DNA from: Flavobacteriales bacterium
Lineage (GTDB): Bacteria > Bacteroidota > Bacteroidia > Flavobacteriales_E > Vicingaceae
Assembly (NCBI GenBank): GCA_015075325.1
Contig: JABTUP010000002.1
Coordinates: 186,001-250,000 of the forward strand
Length of the DNA stretch: 64,000 nucleotides
Direction of reading: 5' to 3'
Part shown: positions 53,910 through 62,405 of the stretch, piece by piece
How positions within the stretch are numbered: position 1 is the stretch's first letter
Layout of the letters: every line of letters starts with the position of its first letter
Made by a program: the position numbers and the translations under genes
The notes under the pieces: model-generated
The model's database searches: none
The model's input: only the letters and a program-made list of their open reading frames with translations
What the model was told of the DNA's origin: nothing

Positions 53910-55697
53910 TCACTTTCCTTCTTCTACCCTAACTCCATCTTTGTAAACTACAATCTGTTTGATTTTACCAGCTTGCTTGGCGTAATATGTCCATGTTCCG
54001 TGTGGTTGTCCGTTTTTAAAGTTTTTTACACTTTCTAATGGTCCTTCGGGATACCACGATGTTACCACTCCTTCTTGACGACCATTTACTAAGGTTTGTT
54101 CATACATTTTTTTCCCATCATCGTAATAGTAAGTCCATTTTCCGTGCTGAACATTATCTAAATAATTGCCTTCTTCTTTTGGTTTTCCATTTTCAAACCA
54201 TTCAAAGTATGGTCCTTCCAACACAGACAACTCTTCTGTCCGTAATACTTCTGCATATTTTTTAGCATCTTGTCTAAAATAGTCTTTCTTTTCTACGGTT
54301 TTAATCACATAGGTTCTCATTAATTCTTGATTTCCATTGTCGAACCAATGTTTCCAAGTTCCATCTTTCAATCCATTTTTATAAAAACCCTCGTAGTCTT
54401 TCTGCCCATTTTCGAACCAACCCTCCCATTTGCCGTTCATTAATCCTTGACTAAAATTACCAACGTCTTTTTTCTTTCCGCTATCGTACCACGAAAACCA
54501 TTCGCCTTCTTCTTTTCCAGCTTTAAAACTTCCTTTTATAACCAACACTTCTTCTTCGCTGTTGGTTCTCCATTCACCTTCTTTCAAATCGTCAGTATAG
54601 CTTCCTTCTTTCCATACTTTTCCATTGGGATACCAATACGTCCAAAATCCATTTTTTTTATCGTTTTTGTAAGTTCCTTCGTAATCTTTTTTGCCGCTGG
54701 TTTTGTTATAAAATGTCCACATTCCATCACGTAAACCCATGTTAAAACTTCCTACAATATCTTTTTGTCCGTTATCATGAAGAAAAATCCATTCGCCATG
54801 TTTTTCACCATTAACATATTTGCCTTCTACGCTCAACTGCTCGTTGGCAAACCATTCTAAAAAAGGTCCATTTTCTTTACCATCAGTATAAGTTACTTGT
54901 TTTAATTTTTTTCCATCTGGATACCAATAGTTCCATAATTGGTCGTTTTTTCCATTTTTTACATTTCCTTCTAAGCGTTTATTGCCATTATCCCAAAAAT
55001 AAACCCACTTGCCTACCATCATACCGTTTTCGTAGTTGCCTTCCGAAAGTTTTACCATGTTATCGTTGTGCTCCACCCACAAACCTGTTCTTTTTCCACC
55101 AAGGTATTTCCCTTTTACTTTAATTTTTCCCGAAGGGGTTACTTCGGTGTATTCTCCTTTTCCATCTTTAATTAATTGTTTGCCTTTTTCATCGTAGTAT
55201 TCTAATAGTTTTGCATCGTTATTCGAAAACTCTCTAACACTTTTAAGTTGTTTGTTGGGATAATAATTTTTCCAAATACCTATGCGTTCATCTTTTAAGA
55301 AATGTCCTTCTTCTTTTACGCTGCCATCTTCGTAATAGTATGTCCAAAGGCTATCGTTGTAACCATTTTTGTTGTAACCAACCAGTTCTAGTTGTCCGTT
55401 GGCGTACCACATTTTGCAAATACCTTCTTTTTTTCCTCTTATAAAAGTTCCTTCTTCCTTTTTCTTGCCTGTCTCGTCATAGTTCACATATAACCCGTTG
55501 TAATCGCCATCTTTGTAGGTTACCTCTTGTTGAATAACACCTTCTTTGCTCCAAAATGTCCATTTTCCTTGCTCTAATCCGTCTTTAACAACGCCTTCAG
55601 CTTTTTTGTTGCCGTTGGTCCAGTTGTAGGTATGTAGTTGTGCGTTTGCTGTAAAACCGAAGGTTAAGAGCATTACTATGATAAAAAGAATTTTCAT
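53910..55697 (-). CDS. Long YwqK/MORN-like repeat protein
   Basis: The 595-residue protein has a signal peptide (MKILFIIVMLLTFGFTANA) and about 24 tandem repeats of roughly 22-24 residues. The core is GxWxxWYxNGKKxxEGxYxNGxxxG; examples are GEWFSWYDSGKKKDVGNF and GKWEGWFENGQKDYEGFY. This is the MORN-like YwqK fold, a long beta meander. Database labels such as toxin-antitoxin YwqK antitoxin apply to short relatives and are unproven here. It is likely a surface or periplasmic repeat protein. Repeats are diverged enough to be old. Confidence 0.85.
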   Translation of the reverse strand: MKILFIIVMLLTFGFTANAQLHTYNWTNGNKKAEGVVKDGLEQGKWTFWSKEGVIQQEVTYKDGDYNGLYVNYDETGKKKEEGTFIRGKKEGICKMWYANGQLELVGYNKNGYNDSLWTYYYEDGSVKEEGHFLKDERIGIWKNYYPNKQLKSVREFSNNDAKLLEYYDEKGKQLIKDGKGEYTEVTPSGKIKVKGKYLGGKRTGLWVEHNDNMVKLSEGNYENGMMVGKWVYFWDNGNKRLEGNVKNGKNDQLWNYWYPDGKKLKQVTYTDGKENGPFLEWFANEQLSVEGKYVNGEKHGEWIFLHDNGQKDIVGSFNMGLRDGMWTFYNKTSGKKDYEGTYKNDKKNGFWTYWYPNGKVWKEGSYTDDLKEGEWRTNSEEEVLVIKGSFKAGKEEGEWFSWYDSGKKKDVGNFSQGLMNGKWEGWFENGQKDYEGFYKNGLKDGTWKHWFDNGNQELMRTYVIKTVEKKDYFRQDAKKYAEVLRTEELSVLEGPYFEWFENGKPKEEGNYLDNVQHGKWTYYYDDGKKMYEQTLVNGRQEGVVTSWYPEGPLESVKNFKNGQPHGTWTYYAKQAGKIKQIVVYKDGVRVEEGK

Positions 55698-55772
55698 CGG
55701 AAAAGGTTTTATTATATAACTTATTTATTACAAAGATATTTTGAATACAGTAAAAAGAAAGCCCTTCGTTTA

Positions 55773-55801
55773 TTTAATATCAACAGTTTGTTGTGGAGCA
55801 A
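55773..55801. repeat. 29-bp direct repeat, left copy
   Basis: The sequence beginning TTTAATATCAACAGTTTG is repeated at 57157-57185 with 28 of 29 bases identical. The copies bracket the AAA_14/DUF4143 gene and its promoter. The centre CAACAGTTTGTTG is itself an inverted repeat. Confidence 0.82.
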
Positions 55802-55830
55802 CCCGATTTATTCAGTTTCTAACATTTTTA

Positions 55831-57036
55831 TTAATTTGTGGAACTCGTGATTGAAGAATGTTTTGCTCTAATCATTTCAATATCGTTGTAATTTCTAACA
55901 ATGTATTTTTCGGTTGCTTTAAAGTTATCAAATAGTAGCTGTTGCTTTTCGCTCAACATTTCATTATGAAATTTACATTCCATTAATACTTTATTTTGAG
56001 ATATAAAATCCAATTCGATAGTGTTTTCATAAATGTAACTTAAGCTCATGTGTTTTAATCGAAGAAAGGCGTAGTTTTCAAACAAAGCTCCCCAATCTCG
56101 TTCTCCTGTATAAAAAGTTCTAATTCCTGTATCGCAACAATATATTTTTTTGGGAGAAACCAATTGTTCGTTTAGTTTCCCAAATCTAGTAACCGGGCTA
56201 ACAATAAAAGTATCGCAAAACATATCAAAATAGCGTTTTGAAGTTTCGGTTGAAATACCCAATACTTTAGCAACTTTGTTGATGCTCATGGTTTTACCAC
56301 TTCGTTCCATCAACAATAAAAAATATTCTTTTAATTGCTGTGTTTGCCTAATACCATTTATAGCTGCAATATCTTTATAAATTATATTATCCATTAACTC
56401 ATTAATATACACAGCATCATTGGTTAGCACATATTCAGGAATACCCCCAGTTAATAAATAATCTTTAAAATAAGTTTCTAGTAGATGTTCGTCGGATTTA
56501 GAAACAACAATATTTTTAAATTGTAAATACATTTCAAAACTCAAAGGCAACACTTCAAGAGTAATGCTCCGACCTGTTAAATAGCCTTTTTGCTTTTTCA
56601 ACAATGATGCACTTGAAGATGATGCAAAAATTTTTGAATTTCCTTTATCATATAGGTTTTTTAATTGCAATTCATACTCATCAACAAAGGTTATTTCGTC
56701 TAACAACAGATATACTTGTTCTTCATTTTTAATTTTATGGATGGTTTTATAACTTTCAACAATTTCTATGATTGATTTCCCAATAAAAAGAAAATCATCC
56801 ATGCTAACATATAAGATTTGAAGAGGGTTTATTTTTTTTTCATTAATCAAATGTTTAATGCAAAGTTTCATCAAACTAGTTTTTCCAATTCTTCGCAAGC
56901 CAGTTAAAAACACCACTTGTTTATTGGAAATGTTTGGTAAAATAGCGTCAAAACTTTCTGTTCTATCTAATAAATTAGACCATAATGGAGTATTGTTTTC
57001 CCACCAAGGATTGTATCGGTATAATTCTTTTTCCAT
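55831..57036 (-). CDS. AAA_14/DUF4143-type ATPase
   Basis: Start ATG 57036 (MEKELYRYNPWWENNTPLW) gives 401 residues; a longer frame is rejected because it runs through the promoter palindrome. The ATPase has Walker A FLTGLRRIGKTSLM (residues about 43-56) and Walker B VYLLLDEITFVD, followed by SSSSASLL. A winged-helix segment lies at about 255-290 (SINKVAKVLGISTETSKRYF). The C-terminal DUF4143 part has IELDFISQNKVLMECKFH, the Asp..Glu-x-Lys pattern of PD-(D/E)XK nucleases. The family's role is unknown; members are frequent solitary accessory genes. Here the gene has two palindromes at its promoter and flanking 29-bp direct repeats, like a mobile cassette. Confidence 0.83.
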   Translation of the reverse strand: MEKELYRYNPWWENNTPLWSNLLDRTESFDAILPNISNKQVVFLTGLRRIGKTSLMKLCIKHLINEKKINPLQILYVSMDDFLFIGKSIIEIVESYKTIHKIKNEEQVYLLLDEITFVDEYELQLKNLYDKGNSKIFASSSSASLLKKQKGYLTGRSITLEVLPLSFEMYLQFKNIVVSKSDEHLLETYFKDYLLTGGIPEYVLTNDAVYINELMDNIIYKDIAAINGIRQTQQLKEYFLLLMERSGKTMSINKVAKVLGISTETSKRYFDMFCDTFIVSPVTRFGKLNEQLVSPKKIYCCDTGIRTFYTGERDWGALFENYAFLRLKHMSLSYIYENTIELDFISQNKVLMECKFHNEMLSEKQQLLFDNFKATEKYIVRNYNDIEMIRAKHSSITSSTN

Positions 57037-57057
57037 AATTGCTACATTAATTATTCT

Positions 57058-57089
57058 CAAAAATACAAAAACCATTTGTTTATAGCAAA
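57058..57089 (-). promoter_or_regulatory. Promoter of the AAA_14/DUF4143 gene
   Basis: On the minus strand TTTG (57086-57089), a 20-base spacer and TATTTTTG (57058-57065) fit the consensus. The TTTG is inside the right arm of the adjacent palindrome. Confidence 0.65.
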
Positions 57090-57097
57090 TGGTTTTT
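57067..57097 (-). promoter_or_regulatory. Palindromic operator I
   Basis: A perfect 12-bp inverted repeat (AAAAACCATTTG / CAAATGGTTTTT, 7-base loop) overlaps the -33 element and spacer of the promoter. Its core ATTTG-N7-CAAAT is shared with operator II. Confidence 0.7.
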
Positions 57098-57103
57098 TAA
57101 AAT

Positions 57104-57126
57104 AGTATTTGATTGTAGCAAATACT
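57104..57126 (-). promoter_or_regulatory. Palindromic operator II
   Basis: An 8-bp inverted repeat (AGTATTTG / CAAATACT) with core ATTTG-N7-CAAAT and TAG at the same place in the loop as operator I. The two centres (57082 and 57115) are 33 bp apart, about three helical turns. Confidence 0.65.
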
Positions 57127-57156
57127 AATAATATAGAATTTCTGATTCAATAATTT

Positions 57157-57185
57157 TTTAATATCAACAGTTTGTTGTGAAGCAA
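57157..57185. repeat. 29-bp direct repeat, right copy
   Basis: Matches 55773-55801 in 28 of 29 bases and in the same orientation. It lies 47 bases from the end of a T9SS sorting-domain pseudogene. Confidence 0.82.
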
Positions 57186-57231
57186 AAAAACCCTATGCAA
57201 TGCACATGGCTTTTCATAAACTATAGCGTAT

Positions 57232-57521
57232 TTATTCTTTTACAAATTTACTTTGAAACACTTTACCTTCTTTATTGGTAGCGGTAATAAAATACATACC
57301 ACTTGAGTATTTGCTTACATCAATGGTGGTATTGCCATTAATCGTTTAGCTTCAATTATTTTACCATCAATAGCAGTAATTTGTAGTTGGTAAAGTTCAT
57401 TTTGCTTAAATACTACATTTAGTACACTACCTGTTGGATTTGGATAAATTTCTATCCCAAAATCATTAACTACATCATATGTTCCAACACTCATTATAGA
57501 TATGCATTGATTAACAACCAA
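57232..57521 (-). pseudogene. T9SS type A sorting-domain fragment with a frameshift
   Basis: On the minus strand the frame from 57521 encodes IEIYPNPTGSVLNVVFKQNE and LQITAIDGKIIEAKRL, a type A sorting domain. A one-base frameshift near 57343 then moves the reading to INGNTTIDVSKYSSGMYFIT and the terminal FQSKFVKE with stop at 57232-57234. Both parts together make a full C-terminal domain. The body of the exported protein is missing upstream, so this is a truncated, frameshifted remnant. Bases 57522-57640 hold nothing I recognise. Confidence 0.8.
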
Positions 57522-57640
57522 ATATAGTTAAAAAGAGGATAGCATTTACCAATGTTGTGGTTTTTCTCTTGAGTGGTAGGTTTTGAGGTGGTTTTGTGCA
57601 AAAAAAGGTGTTTTTTGGTTTTTGTGTATGTTTTATTTTT

Positions 57641-59116
57641 TCACTCTATTTTAAGAACTCCTTTATCCGATTCTTTAAAAGCATTACAAGTTTCCAAATA
57701 TTTTTCCGTTTCGTTCATATCGTTTGCTATTATTGAAGCACTAAATTTTTGTGCTTTTTGCAACATTTTTACATAAATGGCGGCATCTTTTTGTCTTGTC
57801 AAGTGTCTTAATGCTCCTAAATAGTCATCACGAAAAACTGTTGGAATAATTATTTTGGTTTGGTTTCCTTTTACAAGTTCTGCATTCATCATTATCCTAG
57901 CTATTCTTCCATTTCCGTCTAAAAAAGGATGTATTTCGCTAACCATAAACATTATAAAAGCAGCTTTAGCGAATGAATCATTTAATGCCCGATAATAATC
58001 AAATCCTTTAATAAACGTACCTCTTACCAAGTTGAAATCAACAAAAAGAGTGTCGCCGGCTCTATTGTTTTTATCTTTAAACTGTCCTGGTTTTTTTGAT
58101 TTTCTGGCTTCTAAAAGAATTTGATGCCTGTATTGCAGTATTTTTAAAAGTTCTTCATGTGTTGATGGAGTTTGTTTCATCTCTTTTAAATTACTCACAA
58201 TTTTATATGTGCCTAAAACATCGTGCGAATCTTCATCTCTATTAACAAGTGGCATTGCTGTTTTAATAATGTTTTTTGCATCTTCCAATTCGAAAATTGT
58301 TCCTTCAATATAATTTGAAAAATAGGCTTCAAAAAAAGCAAAATTTTTAAAAGCAGTTGGGTTTGTATTTATTTCAGGAACATTCTCAAATTCATTTTGT
58401 TTAAGATATTGAAATAATGTTTCAAATAATTCTATCCTAGCCGAATCATAAGGGTTGCCAAAAGCTCTCGCCTTTGCAATTGGAGATGTTAATATTTTTG
58501 ATGGTTTAGTTGACAACAAGGCACTTATTAACCTATTTAATTTAACAAACTCGCTTTGCATTCCCAGTTTTTCGGCAATTACTCTAGCATTATCTCTAAA
58601 TTGATTTAACCCGTCCTCTCCTTTTATACGAATTATTTGCTCTAATTTAGTTTCAATTTCAGGTAAGGTTAATGTTTTGGATTCAGAACCTGGTTGCCTT
58701 GAAACTTGCAAATTTTCAAGAAAAGCCCTTTCTTGTTGTGAAACAAATAATTCACCAATGAAAGAATTATCACCTTCTATCGGACCATTACCTTCCATAA
58801 AACGGATGGTAATACCTGGTAATTTAATTTTTTTTGTGTAAGTATAGGTAACAAAAATATGACCTTGACTAGTTGGTTTAAATTCTAGAGCTGATCTATG
58901 ACTCAATACAGCATTTGGATACAATGAACCAATAATTGTAAAGATGTTTTTGGCTATTATTACTTCTGGTTGGTCAATAAAATTCGCAGAATATATTCTT
59001 GGAGCAATTTTTCTGATTTGTCCAGCCTTTTCTAATTTCGAAATTTGCTTACTCAAATTTTTATCACTTGAAGAAAAAATAATTTCTTGAAGTTGAATAG
59101 GGAGAATATTTTCCAT
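57641..59116 (-). CDS. Fic-domain protein with AbiEi-like N-terminal domain
   Basis: The 491-residue protein has three parts. Residues 1-110 resemble the winged-helix and following domain of AbiEi-type antitoxins (ISKLEKAGQIRKIAPRIYSA, AVLSHRSALEFKPTSQGHIF). Residues about 215-290 hold the Fic inhibitory helix SNYIEGT, matching [ST]xxxE[GN]. The Fic core (about 380-440) has the full catalytic motif HPFLDGNGRIAR. Fic enzymes transfer AMP or related groups to proteins; the inhibitory Glu lies N-terminal, so this is class II and self-restrained. The fusion to a possible DNA-binding domain suggests autoregulation, and copies of a repeated site lie in its promoter. Confidence 0.87.
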   Translation of the reverse strand: MENILPIQLQEIIFSSSDKNLSKQISKLEKAGQIRKIAPRIYSANFIDQPEVIIAKNIFTIIGSLYPNAVLSHRSALEFKPTSQGHIFVTYTYTKKIKLPGITIRFMEGNGPIEGDNSFIGELFVSQQERAFLENLQVSRQPGSESKTLTLPEIETKLEQIIRIKGEDGLNQFRDNARVIAEKLGMQSEFVKLNRLISALLSTKPSKILTSPIAKARAFGNPYDSARIELFETLFQYLKQNEFENVPEINTNPTAFKNFAFFEAYFSNYIEGTIFELEDAKNIIKTAMPLVNRDEDSHDVLGTYKIVSNLKEMKQTPSTHEELLKILQYRHQILLEARKSKKPGQFKDKNNRAGDTLFVDFNLVRGTFIKGFDYYRALNDSFAKAAFIMFMVSEIHPFLDGNGRIARIMMNAELVKGNQTKIIIPTVFRDDYLGALRHLTRQKDAAIYVKMLQKAQKFSASIIANDMNETEKYLETCNAFKESDKGVLKIE

Positions 59117-59188
59117 TTAAATAGCTTTATTATTCAAATGTATGTATTATTTTCCATTATAAATTATGTTTTGGAGAATATTTTCCAT
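59101..59188 (-). promoter_or_regulatory. Promoter region with repeated operator-like sites
   Basis: The 16-mer ATGGAAAATATTCTCC occurs exactly twice on the minus strand, at 59101-59116 (covering the Fic start codon) and at 59173-59188. A partial third copy, TAATGGAAAAT, lies at about 59149-59159. The site is nearly palindromic (GGAAAATATTCTCC). The copies end 41 and 31 bases apart, about four and three helical turns, and surround the -7 element TACATTTG at 59135-59142. Confidence 0.68.
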
Positions 59189-59238
59189 TATAATTATATA
59201 TAAACTTAAGATTGTGGTTCAAGCCCGCAATGATGCGG

Positions 59239-59272
59239 AAAAAAAAGTCCCACGCTAAAGCGTAGGACTTTT
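59239..59272 (-). terminator. Intrinsic terminator of the atp cluster
   Basis: A 13-bp stem (AAAAGTCCTACGC pairing with one G-T) is followed on the minus strand by eight T. It lies 21 bases after the atpG stop and separates the operon from the Fic gene. Confidence 0.85.
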
Positions 59273-59292
59273 AAATGAAAATTATGTTTAAA

Positions 59293-60171
59293 CTATTTCA
59301 ATGCCTCAGCACCAGCAACGATTTCTAAAATTTCGTTGGTAATGGCTGCTTGACGAGCTTTGTTGTAGCTTAGTTTTAATGCATTAATTAAATCGGTAGC
59401 ATTATCAGTTGCTTTGTGCATTGCTGTCATTCTAGCTCCGTGTTCTGATGCTCTTGAATCTAACAATGCTTTAAACAATTGTGTTTTTAACGATTTAGGT
59501 ATTAATTCCTGAACAATAAACTCTTTATTTGGCTCAAAAATATAATCGGTTGATGATGCCTTATCGTTTGTGTTTTGAATTGGTACTATAGGTAAAAATT
59601 GTTCAGCTTGTATTTCTTGTACTGCTGCATTTTTAAATTGGTTGTAAACTAATACCACTTTATCTAAATTTCTTGCAGCAAACTCATCCATGAAAATTTG
59701 AGCAAGTTCAGCAGCGTTATCAAAAGTTAAATTATCTACTATTTCAATACTTTTTGAAAAAAGCTCTCTTCCTTTTGCCGACCAAGGTGATGATTTAAAA
59801 GAATCAACACTTTTTTTACCAACAGAAACAACAGTAATGTTGCATCCTTTGTATTCACTATCAGCTATTCTTCTAATGGTTTTAATAACATTGTTGTTAA
59901 AACCTCCACACAGACCTCTGTTGGCAGTAATACTTACAAAAAGTACATTTTTTACTTCTCGTTCTTGGCTATAAACACCATCGGTGCTATCTAATCCAGA
60001 ACTTAAGTTTTCTAATATTTCTTGTAATTTTTTAGAATAAGGTCGCATTTGAGTAATTGCATCTTGTGCTCTTCTCAATTTTGCAGCAGATACCATTTTC
60101 ATGGCAGAAGTAATCTGTCTTGTAGATGATATCGAAACTATTCTGTTTCTTATTTCTTTTAAATTTGCCAT
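59293..60171 (-). CDS. atpG: ATP synthase F1 gamma subunit
   Basis: The 292-residue rotor subunit has the N-terminal coiled-coil start MANLKEIRNRIVSISSTRQITSAMKMVSAAKLRRAQ, the central VSITANRGLCGGFNNNV motif, and the C-terminal MTAMHKATDNATDLINALKLSYNKARQAAITNEILEIVAGAEAL helix that lies inside the alpha3beta3 ring. Length is normal. It is the last gene of the visible cluster; atpD and atpC are not here. Confidence 0.96.
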   Translation of the reverse strand: MANLKEIRNRIVSISSTRQITSAMKMVSAAKLRRAQDAITQMRPYSKKLQEILENLSSGLDSTDGVYSQEREVKNVLFVSITANRGLCGGFNNNVIKTIRRIADSEYKGCNITVVSVGKKSVDSFKSSPWSAKGRELFSKSIEIVDNLTFDNAAELAQIFMDEFAARNLDKVVLVYNQFKNAAVQEIQAEQFLPIVPIQNTNDKASSTDYIFEPNKEFIVQELIPKSLKTQLFKALLDSRASEHGARMTAMHKATDNATDLINALKLSYNKARQAAITNEILEIVAGAEALK

Positions 60172-60173
60172 CT

Positions 60174-60240
60174 TTAGTTTTCAGTTCACAGTTGTCAGTT
60201 CTCAGTTCTTTAACCTCTGACTTCCAACTTCATTCTTCCT
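60174..60240. repeat. Intergenic word-repeat tract between atpA and atpG
   Basis: TTTTCAGTTCACAGTTGTCAG and TTCTCAGTTC are runs of CAGTT words, followed by CCTCTGACTTC, the inverse of the 11-mer after recJ. Such a tract inside an operon is notable. Confidence 0.5.
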
Positions 60241-60242
60241 AA

Positions 60243-61820
60243 CTATTTATATTTTGCAGTTAATTCTGAAGCTGTTTTTTCTAATGTTGAAGTAATTTCA
60301 TCGTCGAATTTTCCAGCTTTTAATAAGTCTAACACGTTTCTGTGTTTGCTGTCTAAGAAAGCTAAATATTCTGCTTCGAATTCTTTTACTTTATCAACAG
60401 GAACGTTATTAATTAACCCTTTTGTTCCTAAATAAATAATAGCAACTTGTTTTTCAACTGGTAGTGGAGAGTTTTCTCCTTGTTTAAGGATTTCAACGTT
60501 TCTCTTACCTTTGTTTAATACAGCCATTGTAGCAGCATCCAAGTCAGAACCAAATTTAGAGAACGCCTCTAATTCACGGTATTGAGCTTGGTCAAGTTTT
60601 AATGTACCAGCAACTTTTTTCATTGATTTAATTTGTGCATTACCACCAACACGTGATACCGAAATACCTACGTTAATTGCTGGACGAATACCTTGGTTGA
60701 ATAAATCAGACTCCAAGAAAATTTGACCATCAGTAATAGAAATTACGTTGGTTGGGATGTATGCAGAAACGTCACCAGCTTGAGTTTCAATAATTGGAAG
60801 TGCTGTTAACGAACCTCCTCCTTTTACTAAATGCTTGATAGATTCTGGTAAATCGTTCATACTTCTAGCAATTTCGTCAGAAGCATTGATTTTTGCAGCT
60901 CTTTCTAATAAACGAGAGTGTAAGTAGAATACGTCTCCAGGATAAGCCTCACGCCCTGGTGGTCTTCTTAGTAATAAAGAAACCTCACGGTAAGCTACAG
61001 CTTGTTTAGATAAATCATCATAAATGATTAATGCTGGACGACCTGAATCTCTAAAAAATTCACCAATTGCAGCACCTGCAAATGGAGAGTAGAATTGCAT
61101 TGGAGCAGGGTCGGAAGCATTAGCGGCAACAACAACGGTATAAGCCATTGCTCCATTGTCTTCTAATGTTTTTACTATACCTGCCACAGTAGAACCTTTT
61201 TGACCAGTTGCTACATAAATACAGAAAACAGGTTCTCCTCTATCGTAAAATTCTTTTTGGTTGATAATGGTATCAATACAAACCGTAGTTTTTCCAGTTT
61301 GACGGTCACCAATAACCAACTCTCTTTGTCCCCTACCAACTGGAATCATTGCATCAATAGCTTTAATACCTGTTTGCATTGGCTCAGCAACTGGTTCTCT
61401 GTAAATAACACCAGGAGCTTTTCTTTCCAATGGCATTTCATATAATTCGCCAGCGATTGGTCCTTTACCGTCAATTGGATTACCTAACGTATCAACAACT
61501 CTACCCAACATTCCATCACCAACTTTGATAGATGCAATTTTATTGGTTCTTTTTACTGTATCGCCTTCTTTAATTCCTTTTGATGAACCTAAAAGTACAG
61601 CACCAACATTATCTTCTTCAAGGTTAAGAACGATAGCGTTTAAGCCATTATTAAATTCAATTAATTCACCCGATTGTACTTGAGACAATCCATAAATACG
61701 TGCAATACCATCACCTACTTGCAAAATAGTTCCTACTTCTTCAAGTTGTGCTTCGGTTTTAAATCCAGCTAACTGTTCTCTTAAGATAGCTGATACTTCT
61801 GCGGGTTTTACTTCGGCCAT
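60243..61820 (-). CDS. atpA: ATP synthase F1 alpha subunit
   Basis: The 525-residue protein has P-loop [15 protein letters not shown] (residues about 170-184), QMQ-like FEDDNGAM region, the conserved [50 protein letters not shown] block and the arginine finger in [11 protein letters not shown]. It forms the alpha3beta3 ring. Length is normal. Confidence 0.97.
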   Translation of the reverse strand: MAEVKPAEVSAILREQLAGFKTEAQLEEVGTILQVGDGIARIYGLSQVQSGELIEFNNGLNAIVLNLEEDNVGAVLLGSSKGIKEGDTVKRTNKIASIKVGDGMLGRVVDTLGNPIDGKGPIAGELYEMPLERKAPGVIYREPVAEPMQTGIKAIDAMIPVGRGQRELVIGDRQTGKTTVCIDTIINQKEFYDRGEPVFCIYVATGQKGSTVAGIVKTLEDNGAMAYTVVVAANASDPAPMQFYSPFAGAAIGEFFRDSGRPALIIYDDLSKQAVAYREVSLLLRRPPGREAYPGDVFYLHSRLLERAAKINASDEIARSMNDLPESIKHLVKGGGSLTALPIIETQAGDVSAYIPTNVISITDGQIFLESDLFNQGIRPAINVGISVSRVGGNAQIKSMKKVAGTLKLDQAQYRELEAFSKFGSDLDAATMAVLNKGKRNVEILKQGENSPLPVEKQVAIIYLGTKGLINNVPVDKVKEFEAEYLAFLDSKHRNVLDLLKAGKFDDEITSTLEKTASELTAKYK

Positions 61821-61842
61821 TTTTTATAATTTTTTGTTGTTT

Positions 61843-62397
61843 TTATAATGCTTTTTGGTAAGGGTTTTTATCAAACTCCATTACTAAGTTTTGTATTTTT
61901 CGTTTAATACTTTCGTCAACTTGTTTGTCGCCAACTCTTAAAATAATTCCACCAATAATAGATTCATCGATTACTTCTTCAAATTCTATGGTTGAATCGT
62001 ATGTTGCTCCAATTAGTTTTTTGATTTTATCTTTTTGTTCTGCAGTTAATGCAATTGCAGAAGTAACAAAAGCTGTTTTGATGTTTTTGTGAACTTTATA
62101 TGCTTCCTGAAATGCGTCAGCAATATCAACCAACAAACCTTCTCTTTTTTTAGCAACAATAATTTTGATAAAAGCAGCAGATATGTTGTTAATGTCTTTA
62201 AACACTAAGTTAATGATTGAAAGTTTTTTATCTCCTCTAACGATAGGGCTTTTTAACAAAGCAACAAACTCTCTGTTTTCTTGGCTAACACGGCTAATCA
62301 TCATCATATCTTGTTGAACTGCCTCGAGACATTTATTATCAAGGGCAATACCAAGTAATGACTTAGCGTAACGTGATGCAACTTTAATATCTTTCAT
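61843..62397 (-). CDS. atpH: ATP synthase F1 delta subunit
   Basis: The 184-residue stator protein has the delta-subunit helical N-terminal domain (VASRYAKSLLGIALDNK, FVALLKSPIVRGDKKL) and the C-terminal KLIGATYDSTIEFEEVIDESIIGGIILRVGDKQVDESIKRKI. It links F1 to the b-subunit stalk. Position between atpF and atpA is canonical. Confidence 0.94.
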   Translation of the reverse strand: MKDIKVASRYAKSLLGIALDNKCLEAVQQDMMMISRVSQENREFVALLKSPIVRGDKKLSIINLVFKDINNISAAFIKIIVAKKREGLLVDIADAFQEAYKVHKNIKTAFVTSAIALTAEQKDKIKKLIGATYDSTIEFEEVIDESIIGGIILRVGDKQVDESIKRKIQNLVMEFDKNPYQKAL

Positions 62398-62405
62398 CTA
62401 AAATA

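Noticed and set aside
53910-55697. Toxin-antitoxin role for the YwqK-repeat protein
   Set aside because: The long signal-peptide-bearing repeat protein has no toxin neighbour; the antitoxin label comes from short relatives.
57573-57776. Plus-strand frame overlapping the Fic gene end
   Set aside because: It is antisense to the conserved C-terminus of the Fic protein and has no supporting motif.
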